NCBI GenBank assembly: GCA_900555005.1
Contig: USJM01000014.1
Location: 1 to 18,807, forward strand
DNA: 18,807 bases
Direction: 5' to 3'
Origin: an uncultured Lachnospiraceae bacterium
GTDB taxonomy: Bacteria; Bacillota_A; Clostridia; Lachnospirales; Lachnospiraceae
Shown piece by piece: positions 1 to 7,961 of the stretch (positions are counted from its first letter, which is position 1; every line of letters starts with the position of its first letter). The position numbers were made by a program, and so were the translations under genes. Below the pieces are notes generated by a model, which saw only the letters and a list, made by a program, of their open reading frames with translations, was not told where the DNA came from and made no database searches.

Positions 1-303
1 TTATATTCACCACAACCGAGACATGTCCCAGCCCGCCGTAGATCCAGCCTACCAGCGCCTCTGCAAGGTCATAAATCCGGTCTGCAATTCCGCCTTCATC
101 CATCAGAATCCGCAGAGAATAAACAGTGGGACTGCAACCATGATAAAGGAGTTCATGGCAGTAAACATCGACTGAGCTGCCATATTCAGCGGAAGCGTCG
201 ATTTCGTTGCCATGACAATGACAGAAGCCAGCCCCAGCGAGGTTGCAATCGGCACTCCCAGAAACATCAGAATCAGAAATAACAGGATAATTGCTGCACT
301 CAT
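1..303 (-). pseudogene. TRAP transporter large permease (DctM-like), partial and frameshifted
   Basis: This is the N-terminal part of the 12-helix large permease of a tripartite (TRAP) transporter, which moves a sugar acid, polyol-derived acid or dicarboxylate across the inner membrane using the ion gradient. The start ATG at 303 follows GAGGG with a 7-nt gap and lies 12 bp after the small-permease stop. Residues 1-66 show two hydrophobic helices ending in the family-typical VPLFILCG. The frame then hits TGA at 103-105. One frame over, the expected continuation (LMDEGGIADRIYDLAEAL...) runs open to the window edge. Adding one base at about 106-109, for example TT to TTT, restores the gene. The left end is cut by the window. 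The family call is firm; whether the break is real or an assembly error is open. Confidence 0.85.
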
Positions 304-315
304 ATTCGTACCCTC

Positions 316-852
316 TTAGCTGTTCTCAAGCGCCTTCTTTTTCTCTGCCTCTTTATCCAGGATTGCCACCTTTCCATGGTACTCCATGAAATTCTGAAGG
401 GTTCCAATAAATCCAAGGACTCCTCCAATCGGCTGGCATATCCCGATCAGGGACATCGGAATTCGAAGTGCGGTCCCCATCTCGTGCATCATGATCTGCT
501 GCTGGACAACCTGTGCCCCATATATGACCATAAAGACAAAGAACGCCTCTACCGCCACGAAGTACAGGATTTCACTGACTTTCTTCAGCCATTTAGGTCC
601 AATCTGCAGAAGCAGCGTTACGCGTGCAGATTCACATCTGTTGAATCCTGCTGCCAGTGCAATAAACATCATCCAAAGGAACAGGTAGCAGCTCATCTCC
701 TCTGTCCAGGGAAACGGGTGACCGATCACACGTCCGACAATCTGAATCAGAATGACAATGATCATCCCGATCACCGTCAATGCCAGGATGAAATCCTCTA
801 TCTTGTCAATTACGTTGAAAAACCCGGAAAGTTTTGTTTTCTTCCGTTCCAT
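316..852 (-). CDS. TRAP transporter small permease (DctQ-like)
   Basis: This is the small membrane subunit of the TRAP transporter, predicted to pair with the large permease and receive substrate from the binding protein. It is 178 residues long with four hydrophobic segments (about residues 16-38, 50-68, 90-110 and 130-152) and the DctQ-typical PFPWTEEMSCYLFLWMMF stretch after the first helix. The frame stays open up to 957, but ATG 852 is the better start: GGAGG sits 9 nt upstream, and the extra N-terminus would be translated through a strong hairpin at 900-927. It lies between the binding protein and the large permease in the usual P-Q-M order, and the C-terminus is a charged, lysine/glutamate-rich tail. 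The family is secure; the substrate cannot be read from this subunit. Confidence 0.9.
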   Translation of the reverse strand: MERKKTKLSGFFNVIDKIEDFILALTVIGMIIVILIQIVGRVIGHPFPWTEEMSCYLFLWMMFIALAAGFNRCESARVTLLLQIGPKWLKKVSEILYFVAVEAFFVFMVIYGAQVVQQQIMMHEMGTALRIPMSLIGICQPIGGVLGFIGTLQNFMEYHGKVAILDKEAEKKKALENS

Positions 853-899
853 TCTCAATAACCTCCGCGTATCCTGACAGGTCATCCGTGATACAGGAT

Positions 900-927
900 G
901 GGCTGCCGCATGATGATGCAGCAGCCC
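900..927 (-). promoter_or_regulatory. Intercistronic stem-loop after the TRAP binding-protein gene
   Basis: In the transcribed direction a 12-base arm starting GGGCTGC pairs with an arm ending GCAGCCC, with one T-G wobble and a CATC loop. No U-tract follows, so it is not a terminator. It lies in the 117-bp gap between the binding-protein stop and the small-permease start. Such hairpins commonly protect the 3' end of binding-protein mRNA and lower expression of the membrane subunits; that role here is inference. Confidence 0.6.
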
Positions 928-969
928 GTTCTCTGCCTGACTCTTCTGATAACCCACAGACCTGTTTGC

Positions 970-2060
970 TCAGCTTCTTCCTGTAAACTTAGCCGTCGCA
1001 TCAAAAAGCTCATCGTCATTGATCAGTTCTTTGAACGTGTCATAGCAGGACTTTGAAATCTCGATGAACTGCTCTTTTGCTTCATCCGAGATATCGTTTG
1101 CCTCCATTCCATTATCGATCAGTGTCTGCAGCGCAACCTTGTCCTGAGATGCCATGTAATTGACATTCCACTGCTGAACTTCCTCTCCCGCTTTCTGAAT
1201 GGCTTCCTTCTGCTCATCGGTCAGGGAATCGAAGAACTTGGAGTTTACGCCGACAACCCATGCATCGGCCATATGATTCGTGAATGAGATGTACTTCTGC
1301 ACCTCATAAAACTTGTTCGAATACGGGACGTCGACCGGATTCTCCTGCCCGTCCAGTGTGTTCAGCTGAAGCGCATTGTAAACCTCAGAGAAATTCATCG
1401 GTGTCGTAACTGCTCCGCACGCCTTGAAGAATTCGACATACAGGGAGTTGTTCGGCACCCTGAGAACAAGTCCTTTCAGATCATCCGGGCTGTTGATCGG
1501 CTTTTTGGAGTTTGTGACCTCTCGAAACGATCTGGTCCACTTTCCGACTGTAGTGATTCCGATGCATCGACGCTCTTCATCAGCGCGTCACCCGTCTCAC
1601 TGTTCAGATAATCCAGAAGCTGCGCCTGGTCATCAAACATGTACGGGACAGAGATGACATTGAACCCAGGCTTGAAGCTTGCATATACAGAAGAAGCAAG
1701 AATCAGCATCTGAAGAGAGCCTGCCGAAAGCTGCTTGATACCCGCTGCCGTATCTCCTCCATACAGAGAACCATTTCCGGAAATGGTGATATTCAATGTT
1801 CCATCTGAATACTTCATCGCACGGTTCGCAAATTCCTTTGCAGCAATTCCGATGTAGGACTCTTCCGGATCCGGAATTGCAATCGTAATCTTTGTCGCAT
1901 CGTCATTCGGAGTCTGATCCTCGGTGAAGGTAACCTCACCTGCAGCCTCAGTAGAAGCCTCCGTCGACGCTTCCGTGGAAGCATCCGATGCAAATGCAGA
2001 CATACTGACCGTGGTAAGCGCTGCTGCCAGAAGGGCTGCAACCAGTCGTTTTGCTTTCAT
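970..2060 (-). pseudogene. TRAP transporter substrate-binding protein (DctP-like), frameshifted
   Basis: This is the extracytoplasmic binding protein that captures the TRAP substrate. ATG 2060 is preceded by AGGAG with a 6-nt gap. An N-terminal signal peptide ends near AFA-SD, and is followed by a low-complexity linker with three STEA units. I see no lipobox cysteine, which is unusual for a Gram-positive binding protein. The mature part has the family-typical GLVLRVPNN segment, which carries the conserved carboxylate-binding Arg. The N-terminal frame is lost at about 1559-1562. One frame over, the sequence continues (GITTVGKWTRSF...) into the intact C-terminal half, which ends at 970. Adding one base, such as GG to GGG at 1559-1560, gives 363 residues, a normal DctP length. 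The single missing base suggests sequencing error, but real inactivation is possible. Confidence 0.85.
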
Positions 2061-2115
2061 AGCGTTCTCCTTTTGCGTTGTCGCATATGTGATTGCTTGT
2101 CGTCTGTTCAGACGT

Positions 2116-3645
2116 TCAACAGTTCAAATTATTTCGGAAGATTTCTTTCAGTGCCGGATACAGGCTGACATATGTCTGATATCTTGTCTCATAGACACTG
2201 TCGTGCGAATGATCCGGCTTGATCACCTTGTAGACACTTCGGTCTACCTTGCCTGCTGCTTCGTAGACATCTCTGAAAACACCCGCTCCGACTCCTGCCA
2301 GCAGAGCCGCCCCGACAGGTGCCATATCTGTTACATCCAGAATCTGGATTTCTTTCCCCGTGATATCTGCCTTGATCTGCGCCAAGGTATCGCTCTTTGC
2401 ACCCCCGCCGATGGATGTGAAACTTTTAATCTTCATCCCTGTAATCCGCTCTGCAATTTCAGACAACTGTCGGAGACCATAACCACAGCCTTCCAGGACC
2501 GCCCGGTTCATCTCACGACGCGTTGTCTGAAGCGAAATGCCAAAGAATACACCTCTGGCGTAGGGATCCCAGATCGGGCTGCGTTCACCGAGCATGTAAG
2601 GGAGGAACACAACTCCGTCGCAGCCTGGCTGGGCTTTGTCAGCTTCTACATTCATCAAATGGTAGGCATTCCCAATATCTCTTGCCTCGTCAATCAAGTC
2701 ACAGCAGAATTGTTTCAGAAACCACTCGTTTGCAGCTCCCGCAAATGACATGGCTCCCTGATAGATCCAGGTTCCCGGAACAACATGGCAGCGATTGATG
2801 AATCCCCGGTCAAATACCGGCTTGTCAACACATACCGTCAGGACATCTGTTGTACCAACGGACTCACATACATCTCCTGCTTTTGTCACACCCGAGGCAA
2901 GCGTTGCGCATGGAGTGTCTGCTCCACCCATTGTCACCGGAGTTCCCTCCGGAATCCCGGTCTCAATCAGGTCACGATGAATCAGACCGCCAATCACATC
3001 CGTAGATTCATGCAGCGGCGGAAGCTTTTCGCGATCGATTCCTATTGCCTCACATAGTTCCTGTGACCATCTCTTCCCACCCGTTGTCTCAAACAGATTA
3101 GTATAGGAAGCGTTCGAATAGTCGATTCCAAACTTTCCCGTCATCCGGCTTACAAGAAAGGTGTTCAGGTGTCCGAAGTACTTCGTCTTCCTGTATTCAT
3201 CAGGCATATGACGCTTGATCCAGAGCATCGAAGAACCCGAGAATGCTCCAGCCATGGAGCTGTTCGCTGTGATCTCGAACAGCCTCTCTCTTCCAACCTT
3301 CTCTAATATCAGGTCCGCCTCTTCTGTACTCCTGCGGTCGGAGTAGATAATGGCATCTACCAGAACATTGCCGTTTTCATCCATCGCAACAAGTCCCGGG
3401 CACAGAGATGAAATGCTGATCCCGCTGACTTTCGTCATGTCGATCCCTTTTCCATCTCTCAAAAGCCTGATGCACGTCAGAACGGCCTGCCACATGCTTT
3501 CCGTTTCTATCTGCACCGAACAGGGTGTTGGCGTAAGCAGTTTATACTTGCTGCTGGCAATTCCGAGAATTTTTGCATTCTCATCGATCACAGCCACTTT
3601 CAGACTGGTTGTTCCGACATCAATACCCAGAAGATACTTCGCCAT
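2116..3645 (-). CDS. FGGY-family carbohydrate kinase (xylulokinase-like)
   Basis: ATP-dependent kinase of the FGGY family, predicted to phosphorylate a ketose, polyol or sugar acid in the cytoplasm. From ATG 3645 it has 509 residues, the normal family length. Visible motifs are the N-terminal phosphate loop GIDVGTTSLK (7-16), GGADTPCATLASG with the likely catalytic base Asp243, SVGTTD (262-267), GERSPIWDPYARG (353-365), and the C-terminal ATP-site motif IGGGAKSD (412-419). ATG 3645 matches the family start; an in-frame ATG at 3663 preceded by GGAG is an alternative. It follows the aldolase by about 30 bp in the same unit. Aldolase, dehydrogenase and kinase together suggest that the kinase makes the phosphorylated substrate that the aldolase cleaves. 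Xylulokinase, LsrK-like and tetritol kinase are all possible; the substrate is unresolved. Confidence 0.87.
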   Translation of the reverse strand: MAKYLLGIDVGTTSLKVAVIDENAKILGIASSKYKLLTPTPCSVQIETESMWQAVLTCIRLLRDGKGIDMTKVSGISISSLCPGLVAMDENGNVLVDAIIYSDRRSTEEADLILEKVGRERLFEITANSSMAGAFSGSSMLWIKRHMPDEYRKTKYFGHLNTFLVSRMTGKFGIDYSNASYTNLFETTGGKRWSQELCEAIGIDREKLPPLHESTDVIGGLIHRDLIETGIPEGTPVTMGGADTPCATLASGVTKAGDVCESVGTTDVLTVCVDKPVFDRGFINRCHVVPGTWIYQGAMSFAGAANEWFLKQFCCDLIDEARDIGNAYHLMNVEADKAQPGCDGVVFLPYMLGERSPIWDPYARGVFFGISLQTTRREMNRAVLEGCGYGLRQLSEIAERITGMKIKSFTSIGGGAKSDTLAQIKADITGKEIQILDVTDMAPVGAALLAGVGAGVFRDVYEAAGKVDRSVYKVIKPDHSHDSVYETRYQTYVSLYPALKEIFRNNLNC

Positions 3646-3677
3646 GTCTGACCTACCCCTCATCTGTCTCCGGCTTT

Positions 3678-4586
3678 TCAACCCTTGTTGAGATCCCAGT
3701 AGTCTGCGTAATTCTTGTCATGCTCAACGGTATCAAGAAGCTCTCTTGTCTCCTTCGGTGTATATCCCTTGTGGATCAGTCGTCTCAGTGCGATGACCAG
3801 CGCTGTGACATCCTTGTAATCCCAGACCCAGCGTCCCATCGTGACACCGCCGCATCCAGCATCCAGTGCGTCCCTGGTCATCTGCATGTAGTAATCAATG
3901 AGCTGATCCTGCGTAAGTCCCTTCGGCGAATCGCCACCCTGGATAACAACACGGAAGGTTGACGGAACACAGGAAATGACCTTCGCCATGCTGTCCGGAT
4001 CACCGGTATATGTTGTCTTTACAACATCAAGGCCCAGTTCAGCAGCGCTGCGTGCGCAATACGCAATGTTTTCCCACGCTGTCCGTTTGTCAACCGGAAC
4101 ACTTTCTCCCTTCGGATAAATATGCCCGATCAGAGGCATCCCAATCTCATCGCAGTACTCCGACACTTCTCCGATGCGCTCAAACTGCTCATTCTGGAAA
4201 TCTCCCAGTGTCATGCATCCGAGTGAAACCGCATCAGCGCCAGAACGGACTGCCGCATCCACAGAACCAAAGATCATATCGTTGGTCGGAGATGTCGGTG
4301 CATAGTTGGAAATCTTATGAAGAACAGAGATTCCTGAGCCAACATGTGGTCCCCAGCATCTCTTCTGGATTCCCCATGTCATCGTCATTGCATCCGGATG
4401 TCCGGCCACAATTTTGTCAATGGCACCCTGAATATCCTGAATACCAGTCATTGGGGCAATTCCTCTGGACGTTGCGTGGTCAACCGTGATCGCCATCATC
4501 TTGTTGCTGACCGGATTGACCATCCTTGAAAGACGAACTGCCTTTCCCATTGCATACATAGGTGCTGCTGACGGTGTTACTGCCAT
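3678..4586 (-). CDS. Class I aldolase, DhnA/LsrF-like (DeoC/FbaB family)
   Basis: TIM-barrel aldolase or thiolase of the DhnA/FbaB/LsrF group, expected to cleave a phosphorylated ketose or keto-acid through a Schiff base. It is 302 residues long. Visible motifs are AITVDHATSRG with Asp36 at the end of the first strand, the likely Schiff-base Lys190 in DVVKTTYTGD, and the phosphate-binding strands VVIQGGDS and GGVTMGRWVWD. ATG 4586 is preceded by CAGGAGG with a suitable gap. It lies between a zinc dehydrogenase and an FGGY kinase, the usual setting for cleavage of a ketose phosphate to a triose phosphate plus an aldehyde. LsrF (autoinducer-2 thiolase) is a relative, but no Lsr receptor or LsrR-type regulator is in the window, so I favour a sugar aldolase. 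Confidence 0.8.
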   Translation of the reverse strand: MAVTPSAAPMYAMGKAVRLSRMVNPVSNKMMAITVDHATSRGIAPMTGIQDIQGAIDKIVAGHPDAMTMTWGIQKRCWGPHVGSGISVLHKISNYAPTSPTNDMIFGSVDAAVRSGADAVSLGCMTLGDFQNEQFERIGEVSEYCDEIGMPLIGHIYPKGESVPVDKRTAWENIAYCARSAAELGLDVVKTTYTGDPDSMAKVISCVPSTFRVVIQGGDSPKGLTQDQLIDYYMQMTRDALDAGCGGVTMGRWVWDYKDVTALVIALRRLIHKGYTPKETRELLDTVEHDKNYADYWDLNKG

Positions 4587-4672
4587 GTTTTTATCCTCCT
4601 GTCTGTTTCAATAAAATAGTGGTCTTAGGTAATGCACTCCCTGTTATTTGATAGCCGGATTGTCATTCCTTG

Positions 4673-5725
4673 TTACTGATTGACGATCACAACCTTCAAA
4701 GCTTTCCCGGACATATGAAGATCAAGCGCTTCTCTGAATTCATCCAGCGTAAACTTAGCGGACACGATCGCATCCAGATCGATCTTATGTGCCTTGACCA
4801 TGTCTGCGGCCTGAAGATAATCGATTCTCTTGTAAGCAGTAGAGCCTGTCACATTCAATTCGTTGTAGTGGATGATGGACGGGTCAATCTCCGCCGTCTT
4901 TCCCTTCGGGAATCCCGCAAACAAGCATACCGTTCCGCCTTTTTTTGCAAGCTGCAGCGTACTGTTCACAAGTCCCGTGATACCGATCGCCATGACAATC
5001 CGGTCCACACCTGTTCCATTCGTTTCCTCAGCAACAATTGCTGCAAGATCTTCCTTCGAGGAATCTACGACTCTGGTTGCTCCAAGCTTCTTTGCGATTT
5101 CCCGCTTCTCTGCATCCAGCTCACTGACAATGACTTTCTTTGCGCCCGCAATCAGCGACAGCTGCAGATGCATCAGCCCGATCGGGCCTGCGCCGATAAT
5201 CAAAACCGTGTCATTGAATCCTGTTCCTGTATTCCGAAGTCCACGGATACAGCACGCGAGGGGTTCAATCAGTGCTCCTGCTTCGAAGCTGACATCTTCC
5301 GGAAGTTTGACAACATTGCCGCTCTCGATACAGATCTTCGGAATTAATACATACTCCTCAAATCCTCCGTTGAACTCATATCCGATTGCCTTACGATTCA
5401 TGCAGGCATTCTCTCTTCCGGAAAGGCAGGCCGGGCAGTGTCCGCAAGGAATGACATTCGCGATTGAAACATGTTCGCCGACTGAAAAGCCCTGGACGTT
5501 TTTTCCAACTTCCGCAATCTCACCGCAGATTTCATGTCCGACAACTGAATCCTTCCGTACGCCCTTTGTCTTGGCTCCTGTAAAGATTCTCTTATCCGTT
5601 CCACACAGTGCTGCCGCTCTCATATGAAGCAGGATCTCGTCATCTCCGCAAACAGGCTTCGGGATATCCATGACCTCATAGTTGTTCGGGTAATTATCTG
5701 GTCCATGTAGAATAACTGCTTTCAT
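4673..5725 (-). CDS. Zinc-dependent medium-chain alcohol/polyol dehydrogenase
   Basis: NAD(P)-dependent medium-chain dehydrogenase of the sorbitol/threonine dehydrogenase type, 350 residues from ATG 5725 (AGGAGG directly upstream). Residues Cys41, His64 and Glu65 (in ALCGTD and GHEICGE) form the catalytic zinc site, and Cys94, Cys97, Cys100 and Cys108 form the structural zinc lobe. The GAGPIG nucleotide loop is at 178-183. The acidic Glu202 at the end of the next strand favours NAD over NADP. The open frame extends to 5800, but that part runs through the promoter leader and is not coding. As the first gene of the left unit it probably oxidises the imported polyol or sugar acid to the keto form used by the kinase and aldolase. 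Exact substrate unknown. Confidence 0.9.
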   Translation of the reverse strand: MKAVILHGPDNYPNNYEVMDIPKPVCGDDEILLHMRAAALCGTDKRIFTGAKTKGVRKDSVVGHEICGEIAEVGKNVQGFSVGEHVSIANVIPCGHCPACLSGRENACMNRKAIGYEFNGGFEEYVLIPKICIESGNVVKLPEDVSFEAGALIEPLACCIRGLRNTGTGFNDTVLIIGAGPIGLMHLQLSLIAGAKKVIVSELDAEKREIAKKLGATRVVDSSKEDLAAIVAEETNGTGVDRIVMAIGITGLVNSTLQLAKKGGTVCLFAGFPKGKTAEIDPSIIHYNELNVTGSTAYKRIDYLQAADMVKAHKIDLDAIVSAKFTLDEFREALDLHMSGKALKVVIVNQ

Positions 5726-5748
5726 ATTTCCTCCTGACCTTGTAAATA

Positions 5749-5763
5749 TGAAATTATATTTCC
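5749..5763 (-). promoter_or_regulatory. Putative RpiR-type operator in the dehydrogenase leader
   Basis: The plus strand reads TGAAATTATATTTCC, a 5-5-5 palindrome with one mismatch to TGAAA-N5-TTTCA. It lies between the -10 and the ribosome binding site of the dehydrogenase gene, a road-block position. It is the weakest of the three sites in this leader. Confidence 0.4.
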
Positions 5764-5778
5764 TTTTGTTCTGAAATA

Positions 5779-5807
5779 TATATATCATACGTGAAATCAT
5801 TTTTCAA
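5779..5807 (-). promoter_or_regulatory. Promoter of the dehydrogenase-aldolase-kinase-TRAP unit
   Basis: On the minus strand TTGAAA (5802-5807) and TATATA (5779-5784) are separated by exactly 17 bp, a good sigma-A match. The -10 is about 55 bp upstream of ATG 5725. A perfect-arm palindrome (5792-5806) covers the -35 and half of the spacer, so a bound repressor would block polymerase. Adjacent bases match the central-unit promoter: the plus-strand 11-mer TTTCAATATCT is identical in both. Confidence 0.65.
5792..5806 (-). promoter_or_regulatory. Putative RpiR-type operator overlapping the -35
   Basis: TGAAATCATTTTTCA on the plus strand has perfect 5-bp arms around a 5-bp AT-rich centre and overlaps the -35 of the dehydrogenase promoter. 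AT-rich palindromes of this size are typical of RpiR/HexR-type regulators (family knowledge). Two RpiR genes lie in the window; which one binds is inference. Confidence 0.55.
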
Positions 5808-5823
5808 TATCTCATTTTATATT

Positions 5824-5838
5824 TGTAATTTTATTACA
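5824..5838 (-). promoter_or_regulatory. Putative RpiR/HexR-type operator upstream of the -35
   Basis: TGTAATTTTATTACA is a perfect palindrome: 6-bp arms around TTT. It closely resembles the known binding pattern of HexR, an RpiR-family regulator (TGTARTnnnAYTACA). It sits about 27 bp upstream of the -35 of the dehydrogenase promoter. Confidence 0.6.
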
Positions 5839-5903
5839 ATATCATGTTAAGATATTTGTACAACTTTTTCAGATAGTAATTTGCACATTTTATTTTTAAT
5901 CAT

Positions 5904-5937
5904 TAAAAAAAGACCTTTGGGTTCCCCCCAAAGGTCT
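5904..5937 (-). terminator. Rho-independent terminator after the first RpiR gene
   Basis: Perfect 11-bp arms AGACCTTTGGG (5911-5921) and CCCAAAGGTCT (5927-5937) enclose a 5-nt loop. In the minus-strand direction the hairpin is followed at once by seven U residues. It lies about 60 bp past the RpiR stop and ends the central unit. There is no T-tract on the plus side, so it is one-directional. Confidence 0.92.
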
Positions 5938-5997
5938 ATCAAACTTACCTTCCTGATTTCTTTCCTTCGATATTTTGTGTACAAAATGTTCAGTCCA

Positions 5998-6846
5998 TTA
6001 ATATTTTCCAATTGAAGTCGCTTCCCTTGTATTGAGGATCGACTGGTACGCCCGGTCATAGTCCAGTACAGCCACAGAACTCACCAGGCAGTCACAGATT
6101 GCCAACTGTGCAATTCGGGTACTCACAGATTCCGACTGAAATATTGTTTCTTCATAAGCAGAAAAAAATATCACATCAACCAATTTACTTAGCGGAGATT
6201 TTCCCTGGCTGATAATTCCAGCTGTAAACGCTCCGCTACTCTTTGCATTCTTTATGCATTCCTGAACATTTGTATTGCAGCCCGAGAAGGAAATACAAAT
6301 TGCAACATCCTGCTCATTCATCAATGACGACTCCATAAGCTGCATATCAATATCCGACTGTGCGATTGTCTCAATCCCGACCTTCAGGAACTTATGCTGA
6401 ACATCATTACATACTGCCTGGCTTCCTCCAGTTCCAAACAATACGATTTTCCTTGCATGACGGATTTTCACAGCAAGTGTATGAAGATCATCCATGTTTA
6501 AACCAAGAAGTGTACGGTTCAGGACATTTTCCTCGGATAGAAAAATCTTCCTGCACACTTCCTCTGTCGTATCCCCGCGCCCTAAAATCGGGCTCAGCTG
6601 CCTGTCTGGCGGAAGGATATCTCGGGCAAGGTTCATCTTGAAATCCTGAAAGCCCCGATAGCCGATACTTCTGCAAAACCTGACAACAGAAGCATCAGAT
6701 ACACCGGAATGTGTAGCAAGTTCAGAGACATTACATTGAAGAACCGTTTCATAATTTTCTAGTACAAAACCGCCAATCTTCTTCTCTGTCTCCGTCAATT
6801 GAGGCATCTTGGCCTTGATCCGTTCCTTACAGCTTCCTGTTATCAT
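5998..6846 (-). CDS. RpiR/MurR-family transcriptional regulator with SIS domain
   Basis: DNA-binding regulator of the RpiR family, 282 residues. An N-terminal helix-turn-helix domain (about 1-77; ELATHSGVSDASVVRFCRSI is the helix-turn-helix core) is followed by a SIS sugar-phosphate-binding domain starting near IVLFGTGGSQAV. Such proteins sense phosphosugars and bind AT-rich palindromes. ATG 6846 is preceded by a GGGGGAT purine run at good spacing; the frame also opens at 6912 with weaker support. It is the last gene of the ABC-transporter unit and is followed by a terminator. I infer that it controls this unit and, from shared palindromes, probably the dehydrogenase and glycerate kinase promoters too. 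Whether it represses or activates is not shown, but operator overlap with the -35 favours repression. Confidence 0.88.
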   Translation of the reverse strand: MITGSCKERIKAKMPQLTETEKKIGGFVLENYETVLQCNVSELATHSGVSDASVVRFCRSIGYRGFQDFKMNLARDILPPDRQLSPILGRGDTTEEVCRKIFLSEENVLNRTLLGLNMDDLHTLAVKIRHARKIVLFGTGGSQAVCNDVQHKFLKVGIETIAQSDIDMQLMESSLMNEQDVAICISFSGCNTNVQECIKNAKSSGAFTAGIISQGKSPLSKLVDVIFFSAYEETIFQSESVSTRIAQLAICDCLVSSVAVLDYDRAYQSILNTREATSIGKY

Positions 6847-6907
6847 GCTTATCCCCCCAGGCGCTCGACTTTCTGTTAACAATGCAGCATTATGCCCTTT
6901 GTGGTTA

Positions 6908-6916
6908 ATCATAGCA
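6908..6916 (-). promoter_or_regulatory. Possible extended -10 for the RpiR gene
   Basis: The minus strand reads TGCTATGAT, an extended -10 pattern, in the 131-bp gap between the permease stop and the RpiR start. I see no convincing -35, so this is a weak candidate for an internal promoter giving the regulator some independent expression. Confidence 0.3.
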
Positions 6917-6977
6917 TGAATCTTTCTTTATCGCCGAAAATTCTTATTCTGAATGCTAGTTTTCTGAGCGTATGTCC

Positions 6978-7961
6978 TCAGTTTTTTTGTCCCTTTCTGC
7001 CCTTTTTCACCAATTTTACAATCATCCCCTGAAGTGTATCCATATATGTAGCAAAGATAATAATAAGACCAATCGCAATAAACTGGTAGAATGTATCTAA
7101 TTTGACAACGATAAGTCCAATTTTTAAAGCGGATATTGTAAAAGCCCCAAGTACCGTTCCTAAAATTGTTCCTTTTCCACCAGCCAGACTTGTTCCGCCG
7201 ATAGCTGCAGCGGCAATTGCCATCGTTTCAGCTCCATCACCTGCAGTCGGCTCTCCAGTTCCTAGCTTCGCTAGTGTAACCATGCCAGCCATCGCCGCGC
7301 CGATTGAACACATCATATACGCGATCATTTTATATTTATTAACGTTGATACCTGCCATTCTGGTTGCTTCTTCATTTGCACCAATTGCATAGATATATAC
7401 ACCAGTTCTCTTTTTAGTCAAAATTAGAGCGAAAACAACCGCAAGGATCAGAAGATAAATCATATTCATTCTAACCCCACGAACAATCTGAAATTGAAAT
7501 GCATTTCGAAATTGTCCCTGAATATTCAAGACCGGCTGACCTCCGCTGATAATATATGCAATTCCCCGGAAAATCTGATTTGTACCAAGCGTTGCAATGA
7601 AAGGCTGGAGATGCATTTTGGTAACCAAAAAGCCATTAATCATGCCAATAATAGCACCAATCAGAAGTCCAAAGACAACCGTCGGAATAACAGGAACTCC
7701 ATGTGCTGAACACTCGGCACACGCCACAATCACAACTGCCTCGGTAGATCCAACTGAAAGGTCAATTCCGCCTGTTATAATGGCAATCGTAATTCCACAT
7801 GCCAGGAAGCCATTAATGACTCCCTGATTCACAATATCAATCAAATTATCGTATTGAAAATATCGATCACTTAGTAAAGAAAATACAGCTACGATCAGAA
7901 GCAGAGCAATCAGCGTTGTTAGCGACCGGGCATTTTTCTTATAAAAATTACTCTTTGTCAT
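6978..7961 (-). CDS. Sugar ABC transporter permease, ribose class (RbsC-like)
   Basis: Inner-membrane permease of a carbohydrate-uptake (CUT2, ribose/galactose type) ABC transporter, 327 residues with about 8-10 hydrophobic segments. Family signatures are GGIDLSVGS near residue 64, the MHLQPFIATLGT segment, YAIGANEEATRMAGI (the loop contacting the ATPase), and GGTSLAGGKGTILGTVLGA. Its start overlaps the ATPase gene by 14 bp, which implies translational coupling. It works as a homodimer with the double-domain ATPase and the periplasmic-type binding protein encoded upstream. The substrate is likely a monosaccharide or related polyol; the permease sequence does not identify it. Length and motifs are complete, with no sign of damage. 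Confidence 0.92.
   Translation of the reverse strand: MTKSNFYKKNARSLTTLIALLLIVAVFSLLSDRYFQYDNLIDIVNQGVINGFLACGITIAIITGGIDLSVGSTEAVVIVACAECSAHGVPVIPTVVFGLLIGAIIGMINGFLVTKMHLQPFIATLGTNQIFRGIAYIISGGQPVLNIQGQFRNAFQFQIVRGVRMNMIYLLILAVVFALILTKKRTGVYIYAIGANEEATRMAGINVNKYKMIAYMMCSIGAAMAGMVTLAKLGTGEPTAGDGAETMAIAAAAIGGTSLAGGKGTILGTVLGAFTISALKIGLIVVKLDTFYQFIAIGLIIIFATYMDTLQGMIVKLVKKGRKGQKN

Noticed and set aside
853..957. Longer N-terminus for the TRAP small permease
   Set aside because: The added residues are not DctQ-like and would be translated through the 900-927 hairpin; ATG 852 has GGAGG.
1924..2748. Plus-strand open frame across the TRAP binding protein and FGGY kinase genes
   Set aside because: It spans two convincing minus-strand genes and their gap, with no domain or start signal of its own.
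4872..5627. Plus-strand open frame opposite the zinc dehydrogenase
   Set aside because: Shadow of a real gene: low-complexity Ser/Pro/Ile translation and no ribosome binding site.
6964..6988. Plus-strand hairpin CTGAG/CTCAG followed by seven T
   Set aside because: The stem is only 5 bp and no plus-strand gene would need it; the T-run is simply the end of the permease gene read backwards.
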